From an uncultured Oscillospiraceae bacterium (lineage in GTDB: Bacteria; Bacillota; Clostridia; Oscillospirales; Oscillospiraceae), in NCBI GenBank assembly GCA_910588105.1, contig CAJUQD010000007.1, positions 1 to 64,000 of the forward strand: a DNA stretch of 64,000 nucleotides, read 5' to 3'. The stretch's first letter is position 1. The number at the start of each line of letters is the position of its first letter. Under the pieces are notes generated by a model. The model saw only the letters and a list, made by a program, of their open reading frames with translations. It was not told the origin of the DNA and did not search any database. Positions 49,117 through 58,607 of the stretch are shown here, piece after piece. The translations under genes and the position numbers were made by a program.

Positions 49117-49740
49117 ATGCTTGCGAATAACGCACTTACCACGCTTGACAGGATGAAGCTCATGCTGAGCCTCGATGATGAGACCGACGAGCGCACCTGC
49201 ACCCTCGTTGAGCTGTTAGTCAATAAGGCGTCGTCCTGGGTGGAGCAGCAGGTGGGCAGACCTCTCGGCAAGAACACCTACCGTGAGTTCTACGAGGCCG
49301 ACGGCCAGCAGGAGCTGGTCACGCTGAAGTACCCAATCATCAGCGTTGATTACGTCAAGGAGGCCGGGCGGCTTGTCCCCCCTGAGCGTTACGACTACGG
49401 GCAGACCGCCAACATCGGCGTCATCTATCGGGATGACGGCTGGCTGAGGGCCGGGTACCGCCGGGGGCTTGCCAATGATATCATTGAGACCAAGCGGAAC
49501 ATTGAGGTGTGCTATACGGCAGGCTATGTGCTTCCGAAGGACGCCACGGACGAGGAGCCCCAGACGCTCCCCGCAGACCTGGAGGGTCTTGTCTGGGACA
49601 TGGTGTCCCAGGCGTATGCGAATATGCAGAACGGCTCCCAGGGGCTGAAATCCTTCTCCATCTCGGATGTAAGCTGGACCTTCGACAAGTCAACGCCGGC
49701 CGCCTGGCTGCAGATCGTGAATCTGTATAGGAGGTATTGA
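49117..49740 (+). CDS. Head-tail connector (gp6-like)
   Basis: 207 residues; ATG after CAGGAGGTTTGT. TLDRMKLMLSLDDETDERT, LVNKASSWVEQQVGRPLGKN, then YPIISVDYVKEAG and VCYTAGYVLPKDA are the gp6-like connector pattern. It joins the portal to the tail. Its C-terminal half is longer than in minimal gp6 proteins. Confidence 0.82.
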   Translation: MLANNALTTLDRMKLMLSLDDETDERTCTLVELLVNKASSWVEQQVGRPLGKNTYREFYEADGQQELVTLKYPIISVDYVKEAGRLVPPERYDYGQTANIGVIYRDDGWLRAGYRRGLANDIIETKRNIEVCYTAGYVLPKDATDEEPQTLPADLEGLVWDMVSQAYANMQNGSQGLKSFSISDVSWTFDKSTPAAWLQIVNLYRRY

Positions 49741-49741
49741 T

Positions 49742-50371
49742 GTGGACGGGATAGAGCGCCTCCTGGAAGACTTCAACCGCATCAAAGCTGCGTGTCAGGA
49801 GATGGAGCAGAATAAAATCCGCGTCGGCATCGTTGGCGGCAAGGCGGACTCCGATATTATGGCCATCGCCCATGCCCATGAGTACGGTGCCACCATCAGG
49901 CCCAAGAAGGGGAAGTACCTCGCTATCCCCCTGACCAAGGAGGCCCAGGCAGCAGGCTCCCCCAGGGCCTTCAGCGACCTATACTTTGTCAATGCGAAGG
50001 ACGGCAAGGTTCTCATGGTTCGGGACAAGAAGAAAAGCGGCGGCAAGACCGAGAGCGAGGCGATGTACCTGCTGGTGAAAAGCGTCACCCTCCCGGAACG
50101 CTCTTTTATCCGAGCGGGCTTTGACGCACAGCAGAAAGAGCTGGGCAGCATCGTGACCGGGGCAATGGTGAAGATGCTGGATGGGACCATCACCCCCGCT
50201 GCCGCCGCAGAGTCTATCGGGGCTCAGGCCGCCCAGCTGGCGCAGAGCTTCATTGATCAGAACAGGGTTACGCCGAAGTCCGACTCCGCCCACAAGACGC
50301 AGCACACCACGCTATATGAATCCGGCACACACATCCGTGACCGGATCGCCTATGAGGTGGTAATAAAATGA
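49742..50371 (+). CDS. Tail-completion or virion morphogenesis protein
   Basis: 209 residues; GTG after AGGAGGTATTGAT. KIRVGIVGGKADSDIMAIAHAHEYGA and LPERSFIRAGFDAQQKEL match the phage virion morphogenesis (gpS/gpG-like) pattern; an AlaAla-rich helix follows. Ends in a 4-bp overlap with the next gene. Confidence 0.7.
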   Translation: MDGIERLLEDFNRIKAACQEMEQNKIRVGIVGGKADSDIMAIAHAHEYGATIRPKKGKYLAIPLTKEAQAAGSPRAFSDLYFVNAKDGKVLMVRDKKKSGGKTESEAMYLLVKSVTLPERSFIRAGFDAQQKELGSIVTGAMVKMLDGTITPAAAAESIGAQAAQLAQSFIDQNRVTPKSDSAHKTQHTTLYESGTHIRDRIAYEVVIK

Positions 50372-50724
50372 ATTTTGCGGCAACACCCAGACTCCCCAGA
50401 GCCTTGCTCCACGATATAAAGGTCTACGAGCGCACCTTCGTCCGCGATGGCCCCGGCGGACAGTCCCGCCCGGTCGATAAGGCCATAAAAACGTTTAAGG
50501 GCATCGTCATGCCGCTGTCGAACAAGGATCTGAAGGATCTGCCGGAAGGAACGTACACCGAGAACTCGCAAAAACTCTACACCGATGCCCCGGTGGAGAT
50601 CGGCACCAACCAAATCATCGAGGACACCTTCGACGGCCAGAGATACACCGTCAAGACGTCGCTGGGCCACAACAGCATCCACCCTATGATGCAGTACATC
50701 GTGGAGGGAGTGGTAAAGAAATGA
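50368..50724 (+). CDS. Head closure/head-tail adaptor-like protein
   Basis: 118 residues; ATG overlaps the previous stop. VYERTFVRDGPGGQSRPVDK, KGIVMPLSNKDLKDLPEGTY and VEIGTNQIIEDTF give the compact beta-barrel type of head-closure proteins. Assigned by size, fold-like pattern and position. Confidence 0.55.
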   Translation: MNFAATPRLPRALLHDIKVYERTFVRDGPGGQSRPVDKAIKTFKGIVMPLSNKDLKDLPEGTYTENSQKLYTDAPVEIGTNQIIEDTFDGQRYTVKTSLGHNSIHPMMQYIVEGVVKK

Positions 50725-51254
50725 CATTCGTAGAGGCCCGCAACGCTATCGTGTCCGGCCTTGAAACGCACATTGGCCGCCCCGTTGTTCTGTCTGACCA
50801 GATAGCGGGCCGGCCGGAGTTCCCATACTGCTACTACAGCGTCCTGACACCGCGCACATCCAACCACGCTTTCGGGCTGCATGAGGTCGTGGGGGACGAG
50901 GAGCAAGGCTATCGCCACATACGTTCCGAGCCGGTAGAGGCAACGATGTCCTTCACCTTCTGCGGCCAGAACCGGGAGGCCGAGGACGGCAGCTATATCT
51001 ACGGCGAGGACGAGGCGCTTGACCTCGCTGAAAAAGGACACGGATTCTTCTTGCTGAACGGACATTGCATCCCGGTCGGCAGCGAGGATATCGTGATCCG
51101 CAATGTTGGCTCCGTCGCAGGCCGGAGCGGATTTGTGGTGGAGGATACCGTCCGCCGATACGGATTCGATGTGCGCTTGGCCTACGTCCGCACCGATGAG
51201 ATGCCGACTACCACCGTTCTGGGTGCCAGGACCCCAGGAAACGCACACCAGTAA
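50721..51254 (+). CDS. Neck/tail terminator protein
   Basis: 177 residues; ATG overlaps the previous stop. TFVEARNAIVSGLETHIGRP, EFPYCYYSVLTPR and EATMSFTFCGQNRE fit the phage neck terminator family seen before the sheath gene of contractile phages. It would cap the tail tube. Confidence 0.65.
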   Translation: MTFVEARNAIVSGLETHIGRPVVLSDQIAGRPEFPYCYYSVLTPRTSNHAFGLHEVVGDEEQGYRHIRSEPVEATMSFTFCGQNREAEDGSYIYGEDEALDLAEKGHGFFLLNGHCIPVGSEDIVIRNVGSVAGRSGFVVEDTVRRYGFDVRLAYVRTDEMPTTTVLGARTPGNAHQ

Positions 51255-51271
51255 GAAGGAGGAAATGCAAA

Positions 51272-52765
51272 ATGGCAAAAGACGTAATTGTCGTTGTGAA
51301 GCGTGACGCGCTGCCTACGACAAAGGAGAGCCTTGACATTCTGCTCATCTCGACCACCGGGGCCCAGCCCGTCGGTGTATACCGGGATGTCGAGAGCGTC
51401 AAGGCTGTCTACGGGGATGATGGAAAAACCCCCAACTCGAAGATCGTCCGCAAGGCGACCACCCTGATGAACCAGGGCAAGACCACGCTGGCCGAGACGC
51501 TGGTGAACAAGTTCAAGATCGTGGGCTTCGAGCCGCCCACTGCATCCCCCGCTGTCGCCGCTACCTTCGTTATTGATTTCGACAACGATGTGTTCCCGTT
51601 TGATGCTCCGGCCGCAGGGCAGAAGCTCTATGTGCGGATCGGCGGCGATGACAAGGCCGTGGTCACGCTGACCGCAAAGGTCGAAATCGAGGACGGCATG
51701 AAGTTGGCTGCACAGTTCAACGGGGCTTCCTTTACCAAGGGCGGCAAGACCTACACAGCCACAGTGAAGGACACCGTGGTCACGTTCACCGCCACCGAGG
51801 GCGGTAGCACCGACTCCATTCCCGAGCGCATTGAAATCTTCCTGGACGAGGCTCTGTCCCAGGAGTTTGTTGCCACCGGGAGGAAGACCTTCACCAATGG
51901 CAAGGATGCCATGACTGCCGCCGACAGCCTCATCGAGACCATCCAGCAGTTCCAGCGGGACGAGGACAACGACTGGTATTACTTTATGACCGACCGGGAC
52001 GAGCCTGAGTTCGTCAAGGCCCTGGCCAAATTTGCCGAGGCCAGCGAACCTTCCGAGGCGGAACTCGGTGCGGGCGTAGAGGATCACCGGAAGTTCTATA
52101 TGGGGCAGACCAGTGACATCGACTTTGCTGACAACACCGCCCGTGCCGCCGTTATCTACACCGATGAAAAGCACCTCGATGAGGAGCCTGACGCATCGTA
52201 CACCGGCAATGTTGGCCCGTTCTACCCGAAGAACGTGACCTGGAAGTTCAAGCGGCCCCAGGACGGCAACGCCGCTGCAAGCGAGGGTGCGAAACTCATC
52301 ACCCTGCCCAAGCTGACGGAGGGCCAGCGCAATCAGCTCAGCGAGAATCACGTCAACTACCTCACCGAGGAGTACAAGCGCCAGTACGTCAAGGAAGGCG
52401 TGTGCCTCAACGGTGAGTTCATCGATGTGGTGCTGGGTGGTGACTGGATCGCCAAGCGGATGCGGGACCTGCTCTACGACATTTTGCTCGACAATGCCAA
52501 TGTCGATTATACCGACAGCGGCTTTGCCCTCATCTCCACGGCGGTATCTCAGGCACTGTCTGAGGCCGCAGATCCGGATCACAATATCATCGCCCGCGAT
52601 CAGGAGAGCAAGGCCGGCATCTTCACCGTGGTCATTCCGAAGTATGCGGACAGCACGGATGAGCAGCGCCGCAACCGGATCATGCCGGACATTACTTGGG
52701 AAGCCCTGCTGAGTGGGGCCATCCATCAGGTCAAGACCAAGGGTGTCCTGAGAGTGTCTCTGTAA
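51272..52765 (+). CDS. Contractile tail sheath protein (DUF3383 type)
   Basis: 497 residues; ATG after AGAAGGAGGAAATGCAAA. The N-terminus (LDILLISTTGAQPVGVYRDV, VKAVYGDDGKTPNS) and the C-terminus (GVCLNGEFIDVVLGGDWIAK, MRDLLYDILLDNANVDYTDS) are typical of DUF3383 sheaths. An inserted beta-rich domain lies between about 90 and 195. Presence of a sheath marks the phage as contractile. Confidence 0.85.
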   Translation: MAKDVIVVVKRDALPTTKESLDILLISTTGAQPVGVYRDVESVKAVYGDDGKTPNSKIVRKATTLMNQGKTTLAETLVNKFKIVGFEPPTASPAVAATFVIDFDNDVFPFDAPAAGQKLYVRIGGDDKAVVTLTAKVEIEDGMKLAAQFNGASFTKGGKTYTATVKDTVVTFTATEGGSTDSIPERIEIFLDEALSQEFVATGRKTFTNGKDAMTAADSLIETIQQFQRDEDNDWYYFMTDRDEPEFVKALAKFAEASEPSEAELGAGVEDHRKFYMGQTSDIDFADNTARAAVIYTDEKHLDEEPDASYTGNVGPFYPKNVTWKFKRPQDGNAAASEGAKLITLPKLTEGQRNQLSENHVNYLTEEYKRQYVKEGVCLNGEFIDVVLGGDWIAKRMRDLLYDILLDNANVDYTDSGFALISTAVSQALSEAADPDHNIIARDQESKAGIFTVVIPKYADSTDEQRRNRIMPDITWEALLSGAIHQVKTKGVLRVSL

Positions 52766-52781
52766 GAAAGGAGGGCAATCA

Positions 52782-53186
52782 ATGGGAACGCTTTTGAGAG
52801 ATTATGACCCTGAGAAGGTAAGCGTAATCTTCAACAATCGTCAGATTCGTATGTTTGGCGATGACATTTTCAAGTTGGCCCGGAATGGCGACAATGTGTC
52901 GCTGAAGGTAGGGGTGCAAGGGGACGGCACCTATGTTGAGAACGCGGATAAGTCCGCCACGCTCACCATCACGATCCAACAGCAGTCCCCGGACCTCAGA
53001 TACCTCGAAAGCTGTGCGGAGCGAAAGACCAGGGGGAGCCTTGCGCTGAATGACGCCAATGATGATGGCAGAAACATCTTCGCCTTGAACTGCAGGGTGC
53101 AGAAGCTGCCTGATCGTGGGCGCGGCAAGGATGCGGCAGATGTACCGTTCGTGTTCATCATCCCCCGTCTTGAGCTCAACGATTAA
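52782..53186 (+). CDS. Tail tube protein (DUF3277 type)
   Basis: 134 residues; ATG after AAAGGAGGGCAATCA. LLRDYDPEKVSVIFNNRQI, MFGDDIFKLARNGDNVSLKV and ATLTITIQQQSPDLRYLE are the tube pattern paired with DUF3383 sheaths. It polymerises inside the sheath. Confidence 0.82.
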   Translation: MGTLLRDYDPEKVSVIFNNRQIRMFGDDIFKLARNGDNVSLKVGVQGDGTYVENADKSATLTITIQQQSPDLRYLESCAERKTRGSLALNDANDDGRNIFALNCRVQKLPDRGRGKDAADVPFVFIIPRLELND

Positions 53187-53241
53187 GCCCGGAAACACTT
53201 ATGAAATCCGGGAAAAATAGTAGCAGCCACAAACACAACAA

Positions 53242-53275
53242 GCGGGGCCGGAATGTAATACCGTTCCGGTCCCGC
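53242..53275 (+). terminator. Hairpin between tail tube and chaperone genes
   Basis: GCGGGGCCGGAA and TTCCGGTCCCGC pair over 12 bp (one G-T) with a 10-base loop. No strong T-run; likely a partial terminator that lowers expression downstream of the abundant tube protein. Confidence 0.6.
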
Positions 53276-53302
53276 ACTCAGAATTATATGGGAGGTTTTA
53301 CC

Positions 53303-53611
53303 ATGGCAAGACAGAAGACTGTTATCGTGAACGATGTGGAATATACGCTCCAGAGCGTGAGCTTTTCCTGGTACACTAATCTGACGGACCTGTATGTCCG
53401 CCCTGCCAGCGGCCGGAAGAACACGGCGAAGTATGCCGACGCCCTCATCAAGGGCTGTGTCATCGCCCCCGCCGAGGTCGCCAAGCGCGGCTTGAAGGTC
53501 TTTGACGAGCAGGACGACATTACCACCCCCACCGAGCTGGTGCGTGAGATCGAGAACTTTCTGTCGGAGCGAGCTGAACCCGACGGAAGCACGGAAAAGA
53601 GCGCAACGTAA
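53303..53611 (+). CDS. Tail assembly chaperone, G frame
   Basis: 102 residues; ATG after GGGAGGTTTTACC. KTVIVNDVEYTLQSVSFSWY, SGRKNTAKYADALIKGCVI and a C-terminal LVREIENFLSERAEP are the typical chaperone pattern between tube and tape measure. An overlapping frame ending at 53759 gives the G-T extension by frameshift near 53591-53600. Confidence 0.8.
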   Translation: MARQKTVIVNDVEYTLQSVSFSWYTNLTDLYVRPASGRKNTAKYADALIKGCVIAPAEVAKRGLKVFDEQDDITTPTELVREIENFLSERAEPDGSTEKSAT

Positions 53612-53759
53612 CGAGCGCTTCTGGCGCATGGTGTTCTGCATGGGCGGTGTCAGCTACACCGAGCTAAAGGAAATGGATCTGGCGGAGTTCGCTGAGGCGG
53701 AGAAGGCCAGGCTCCTTTGGCAGACCGTGTGGAACAAGGAGCCCAGCAAAAACGAGTGA
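53598..53759 (+). CDS. Tail assembly chaperone, T extension (frameshifted)
   Basis: The frame continues the chaperone with RNERFWRMVFCMGGV and YTELKEMDLAEFAEAEKARL. It lacks a ribosome site of its own. It is in the -2/+1 frame relative to G; the -1 frame stops soon. The window ACGGAAAAGA lets a Lys tRNA re-pair from AAG to AAA with a -2 slip. The fused product would have about 152 residues. A -2 shift is known for phage Mu's tail chaperone. Confidence 0.65.
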   Translation, partial: RAQRNERFWRMVFCMGGVSYTELKEMDLAEFAEAEKARLLWQTVWNKEPSKNE

Positions 53760-53777
53760 AGAAAGGGGGTGTGACTT

Positions 53778-56700
53778 GTGGATGAGGCCCGCAGTTTATC
53801 GTATGGCATAACTATAAGCACCATTATCGAACAGGCCGAGGAAGGCATTAACAGTCTGATGGGGATGCTCGGAAGACTGCGGGCTGAGGCTTCTGGTGTT
53901 GACATCGGTGCTGACACAGAACAGGCGTCCGAGAACATCCGCGATCTGGCGGGTGACATCGGACGCCTTCAGTCTGACGCTGACAGCACCGACATCACCG
54001 TAGACGCAGATACTGGCCAGGCCGAGGAAAGCATCCGGGAACTGACCGGCGACATCGGCAGCCTTGGCGAACGCTCCGCAGACATCGACATTGATGTTGA
54101 TACCGAGCGGGCGCAGACCGATGTTCAAGATTTGGCAGACCGCGTTACCAACCTCGGCCAGGACCCGCCCGACATTGATATTGATGTTGACACGGACGAA
54201 GCCAGGCGGAATATCCGCGACCTGACCGATGACATTGGGGACCTTGAAGAAGACGCCGATGGAATCGGCTCTGCCTTCCGCAAGTCATTCCTCGCTGGGA
54301 TAGACAGCGGCAACAGCTTCTCCTCATCCCTCCGCTCCGGCGTTGGCGGGGCCATCACCCATATTGGCGAGAGGGTGACCGACCTCAAGGAGAACGTTGT
54401 CACCAAGATGACGGGCATCAAGGACAGCGTGGTGTCCGGGGCGAGCAGCATCAAGGAAGGATTCACACACCCGATAGAGACCATCAAGAACGGCCTTGGC
54501 GGGGCAATAGACCACGCCAGGAGCCGGTTCATTGATTTTGTCCGCGGAGCGGGTGAGGCTACAGACGCCGCAGACGATGTGGGCGACGCAGCGAACGGCG
54601 CCAGACCGGATGTTGAGAATCTGGGCAACGCGGCGGAGAAGACCGGCGGCAAATTTGAAAAGCTGGGCGACATCCTAAAAGGCATTGGTAAAGCGGCGGC
54701 AATCGGTCTGACTGCCGCTACTGTAGCCGTTGGCGGCTTCGCTGCCGCCTCCGTCAACACGGGGATGGCCTTCGATTCGTCTATGTCCCAGGTAGCCGCT
54801 ACGATGGGCTACTCTGTGGCAGAGCTAAACGATGCCACCTCTGAGGCGAGCCAGAACTTCAGCCAGCTTCGAGAGTTTGCGCAGGAGATGGGCGCAAACA
54901 CCGCGTTCTCCGCCTCCGAAGCGGCTGACGCTCTGAATTACATGGCTCTGGCCGGCTATGATGCCGAGAAGTCCATGACCATGCTGCCAAACGTGCTGAA
55001 TCTGGCAGCGGCTGGCGGCATCGATCTGGCAGCGGCATCGGACATGGTGACGGACGCCCAGTCTGCGCTTGGGCTGTCGATGGGAGAAGCCGCTGACCTT
55101 GTAGATAAGATGGCGGCGGCGAGCTCCAAGTCCAACACCAGCGTCCAGCAGCTTGGCGATGCGATCCTCACGGTAGGCGGCACCGCAAAGAACCTGTCCG
55201 GCGGCACGACAGAGCTGAGTATGGCTCTGGGCGTCCTCGCAGACAACGGTATCAAGGGTGCGGAAGGCGGCACGGCCCTCCGCAACATGATCCTTTCCCT
55301 GTCCGCTCCAACGGACAAGGCCGCGGCTCAGCTGGAAGCATTGGGCGTAAATGCGTTTGATGCAGAAGGCAACCTGCGCCCACTGAACGAGACCTTCGGC
55401 GATCTGAACGGTGCTCTCGCCTCGCTGACCCAAGAGGAGCAGACTCAGGCGCTCAATGAGATATTCAATAAGGTCGATCTGAAGTCCGTGAATGCCATGC
55501 TCGGCACCAGCGCAGAGCGCTTCGAGGAGCTGGGTGCGGCTATTGACGGCGCGTGGGTCAACATGGGCAGCCTGTCCGATTCGCTGTCCGATGTTGGAAT
55601 CGACCTCACGGCCATGCAGGGCAACCTTGGCAAGCTCGGTATCAGCGAAAAGGCATTCTCTGACATCCTCAAGTCCTCCGGCGGCAACGCCGAAGCCTTT
55701 GCCGATGCACTTCTGGAGGCCGCAGACGCTGGCGTATCCCAGGAGGATGTCGTTAAAGCCCTCGGCGGCAACCTTGGGGATCTGCAAACCGCCTTTGACA
55801 ACACATCGGGCGCGGCGCAGGCCATGGCCGATACCCAGCTTGACAACCTGGCCGGTGACATAACGCTGTTCAAGAGCGCCTTGGAGGGCGCTCAAATTGT
55901 TATCTCGGATGGGCTGACCCCATCTCTGCGGCAGTTTACGCAGTTCGGCACAGATTCTGTAACAAAACTTTCAGAAGCTTTCCAGGATGGTGGCCTGACC
56001 GGGGCGATGGGCGCTCTCGGCGGCATCCTGAGTGATGGCCTCGGCATGATCGTCGAGATGCTGCCAACCGCAATTGATGCCGGGATGCAGTTACTCGGTG
56101 CGCTGGGGCAAGGGCTGCTGGATAACTCACCGCTGATCATTGACGCGGCGATCCAGATAGTGACCCTGTTGGGCGACGGAATTTTGAACAGCCTCCCCGT
56201 GCTGGTGGGTGCTGGGATGCAGATCGTTGCGTCACTGGCATCCGGCCTTGGCGGGATGCTCCCCACGCTGATACCGTCCATGGTAGAGACGGTGATGCTT
56301 ATGGCCGGGGCGCTTGTAGAGAATCTTCCGCTGGTGATCGATGCGGGGATGCAGCTCATCAGCGGTCTGGCGGACGGCATCATCGGCGCAGTTCCGGTGC
56401 TCATCGGGCAACTGCCGGAATTAATTGACCAGATACTTGGATTTCTGACAGAGAGCCTGCCCACCATTCTGGAGCAGGGCTCCGCCATTCTGCTGTCACT
56501 GACAGACGGTATCATTGGCGCAATACCGATGCTGGTCGAAATGCTGCCAGAGGTAATCACATCCATCTGCGGCTTTGTCACGGAAAACCTGCCTACGATA
56601 CTGGAGCAGGGCGTCCAGATACTTACCTCGCTGGCCACCGGCATCATAGGGGCGCTGCCTGAGCTGATAGGGCAGATACCCGCCATCATTACTGGCATAG

Positions 56701-57629
56701 TCGGCACTCTGAGCGAAAACTTCCCCTCCATAGTCTCTACCGGCGTGACCCTGCTCCTGGAGTTGGGGGCCGGCATCATCTCAGCGATACCTCAGCTTGT
56801 GGCGCAGCTCCCGGCGATTGGCGCAGCCATTCTCGGTGCGTTTGGTGAGATACCCGGCATGGTGCTGGATGTTGGCAAACACATCGTGGAGGGCCTGTGG
56901 AGCGGTATTTCCTCCATGGGCAGCTGGGTGGCAGATAAGGTCAAAGGCTTCGCAAGCGGCATCGTGGACGGCATTAAGGGCTTCCTGGGCATTCACAGCC
57001 CGTCCACAGTATTTGCCGAGATCGGCGATAACATGGCCCTGGGCCTCGGCGGTGGCTTCACTGACAGTATGAAGGGCGTTACAGAAGACATCAAGGGAGC
57101 AATTCCGACGAACCTTGACGGGCCTGAGATCGACATCCCCGAGCCGAACGGCCCTGCCGATATGACCTACGGCGTATACCCGGATGTAGAGGGTATCGGC
57201 GAAATCGGTAACGCAGTTGGGGACTCTGTTTACAAGGTCAGCCCCATCATTGAGGACATCAATACCCCGTCTGTTTCCGACATCACCTATAGCGTGAACC
57301 CGCTCGTTGAAGATTTCAATCCCACAGGCTACGAACAGTATGCCGAGGATGAAGGTGGAGAAGGCGGCTATCCTGATCAGGTTGATGGCAGCGGCAACGG
57401 CGGCGCCCCTGAGCCGGACGGCGGCTCTACCGGGAATGGCGGCGGGTCTACCTTCGCCCCGACAGTCACGGTCCAGATTACAGTTGAGGGCAACGCGGAC
57501 AGCGAGGCCCTGGAAGAAATGAGGGCCTCGCTTATGGCAGAATTTGAGGTCAAGATGAGGGAACTGTACGATGAATTCCGCGAAGAGGAGCTCCAGCGGG
57601 CAGCCCTCAAGAACCAGTACGCATTTTGA
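53778..57629 (+). CDS. Tape measure protein
   Basis: 1283 residues; GTG after AAAGGGGGTGTGACTT. Four acidic repeats of about 30 residues with DIDIDVDT-type cores lie at 41-160. The tape-measure domain (about 330-560) has GMAFDSSMSQVAATMGYSV, YMALAGYDAEKSM and LGVLADNGIKG. A long hydrophobic helical region (about 756-1070) has recurring ADGIIGA, LPTILEQG and LPELIGQ units. A Gly/Pro-rich C-terminus ends in a coiled coil. It sets tail length and is probably ejected with DNA. Confidence 0.92.
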   Translation: MDEARSLSYGITISTIIEQAEEGINSLMGMLGRLRAEASGVDIGADTEQASENIRDLAGDIGRLQSDADSTDITVDADTGQAEESIRELTGDIGSLGERSADIDIDVDTERAQTDVQDLADRVTNLGQDPPDIDIDVDTDEARRNIRDLTDDIGDLEEDADGIGSAFRKSFLAGIDSGNSFSSSLRSGVGGAITHIGERVTDLKENVVTKMTGIKDSVVSGASSIKEGFTHPIETIKNGLGGAIDHARSRFIDFVRGAGEATDAADDVGDAANGARPDVENLGNAAEKTGGKFEKLGDILKGIGKAAAIGLTAATVAVGGFAAASVNTGMAFDSSMSQVAATMGYSVAELNDATSEASQNFSQLREFAQEMGANTAFSASEAADALNYMALAGYDAEKSMTMLPNVLNLAAAGGIDLAAASDMVTDAQSALGLSMGEAADLVDKMAAASSKSNTSVQQLGDAILTVGGTAKNLSGGTTELSMALGVLADNGIKGAEGGTALRNMILSLSAPTDKAAAQLEALGVNAFDAEGNLRPLNETFGDLNGALASLTQEEQTQALNEIFNKVDLKSVNAMLGTSAERFEELGAAIDGAWVNMGSLSDSLSDVGIDLTAMQGNLGKLGISEKAFSDILKSSGGNAEAFADALLEAADAGVSQEDVVKALGGNLGDLQTAFDNTSGAAQAMADTQLDNLAGDITLFKSALEGAQIVISDGLTPSLRQFTQFGTDSVTKLSEAFQDGGLTGAMGALGGILSDGLGMIVEMLPTAIDAGMQLLGALGQGLLDNSPLIIDAAIQIVTLLGDGILNSLPVLVGAGMQIVASLASGLGGMLPTLIPSMVETVMLMAGALVENLPLVIDAGMQLISGLADGIIGAVPVLIGQLPELIDQILGFLTESLPTILEQGSAILLSLTDGIIGAIPMLVEMLPEVITSICGFVTENLPTILEQGVQILTSLATGIIGALPELIGQIPAIITGIVGTLSENFPSIVSTGVTLLLELGAGIISAIPQLVAQLPAIGAAILGAFGEIPGMVLDVGKHIVEGLWSGISSMGSWVADKVKGFASGIVDGIKGFLGIHSPSTVFAEIGDNMALGLGGGFTDSMKGVTEDIKGAIPTNLDGPEIDIPEPNGPADMTYGVYPDVEGIGEIGNAVGDSVYKVSPIIEDINTPSVSDITYSVNPLVEDFNPTGYEQYAEDEGGEGGYPDQVDGSGNGGAPEPDGGSTGNGGGSTFAPTVTVQITVEGNADSEALEEMRASLMAEFEVKMRELYDEFREEELQRAALKNQYAF

Positions 57630-57643
57630 TTGGAGGTGGCGGC

Positions 57644-58237
57644 ATGGCCTATATACTCACCAGCAGGAAGGGCGGCACAGTACGCTTTGAGCCTTTGAAG
57701 AACGGCGTCGTTGAGAAGGAAAGCGAGAGCTATAGCAGCACCGTCACCTCCAATCCCATTGAGAACGGGGCCGAAATCAACGACCATGTGAACAACGCAT
57801 CCGGCACCCTCAATATTTCCGGCGTCATCATCGGCGGCAACGGCGCGATAAATGCGCTGAAAGCTATGCGAGCCTCGCGGGACATCATCACCTACATCGG
57901 AGTTACCAGGATGTCTAACCTTGTCTTTACGAGCCTCAAATTTGACCGCTCGTCTAAGAATAGCAACGGAGCATCCTTCTCGGCAACCCTAAAGCAGGTG
58001 CAGATCAGTTCCGCGGAGTACGTTCCCATGGATGGCGCACTGCCCATGACCAGTCAGGACGATGGGAAGGCCGATGACCAGCAGCTGGCGAAAACAGCCA
58101 ATGCCGGCTTAACGATGGTTTCCTTGCAGTCGGTAAGCTCGGCCAGCGTGGAGCGGCATGGTGCGGCTTACACGCAGCCCAGCAGCGCCGCGCCGCTGAC
58201 GAGGCAGACCGGGGCCTATGACGGCCTTGCTGTGTAA
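57644..58237 (+). CDS. Baseplate protein, Dit-like
   Basis: 197 residues; ATG after TTGGAGGTGGCGGC. YSSTVTSNPIENGAEINDHV, TLNISGVIIGGNGAI and FTSLKFDRSSKNSNGASFSA fit the Dit-like phage baseplate N-terminal pattern. A Gln/Ser-rich C-terminal stretch follows. Position after the tape measure supports a baseplate role. Confidence 0.65.
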   Translation: MAYILTSRKGGTVRFEPLKNGVVEKESESYSSTVTSNPIENGAEINDHVNNASGTLNISGVIIGGNGAINALKAMRASRDIITYIGVTRMSNLVFTSLKFDRSSKNSNGASFSATLKQVQISSAEYVPMDGALPMTSQDDGKADDQQLAKTANAGLTMVSLQSVSSASVERHGAAYTQPSSAAPLTRQTGAYDGLAV

Positions 58238-58249
58238 GGGGGAACGGAT

Positions 58250-58606
58250 ATGGCCCTGCAGCTGATAGATCTGAATTCCGATGTGCAGTATATCGCCATC
58301 GACGTATCGCGTGTGCCATACACCTTTTCGGTGAAGCTGACTGACCGCACCTACTCCTTCACGGTCAAGTACAACGCCACAGGGGAGTTTTTCACGATTG
58401 ATCTGTATGACGTGAACGGGAACGTTCTCGCCTTCGGGGAAATCGTCCGCTATGGCCGCCCCCTGTTCAACGTGGTCGAGGACGAGCGGTTTCCGATCCC
58501 TGTTATCATCCCCTCCTGCATCACCGGCGAGAGCGCCTCCGAGGTCACATGGGAGAACTTCGGGAAGGATGTGAAGCTCTACCTCCACGAAAGGAAGGTG
58601 GAGTGA
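58250..58606 (+). CDS. Baseplate plug-like protein (DUF6983 type)
   Basis: 118 residues; ATG after AAGGGGGAACGGAT. DLNSDVQYIAIDVSRVPYTF, YSFTVKYNATGEFFTIDLYD and FPIPVIIPSCITGE resemble the small plug protein (gp18-like) described in the cyanophage Pam3 baseplate. It lies between the Dit-like and hub-like genes, as there. Confidence 0.65.
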   Translation: MALQLIDLNSDVQYIAIDVSRVPYTFSVKLTDRTYSFTVKYNATGEFFTIDLYDVNGNVLAFGEIVRYGRPLFNVVEDERFPIPVIIPSCITGESASEVTWENFGKDVKLYLHERKVE

Positions 58607-58607
58607 T

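Noticed and set aside
53629..53759. Independent start for the T chaperone part at ATG 53629
   Set aside because: There is no ribosome site and the upstream overlap keeps chaperone-like sequence; frameshifting explains it better.
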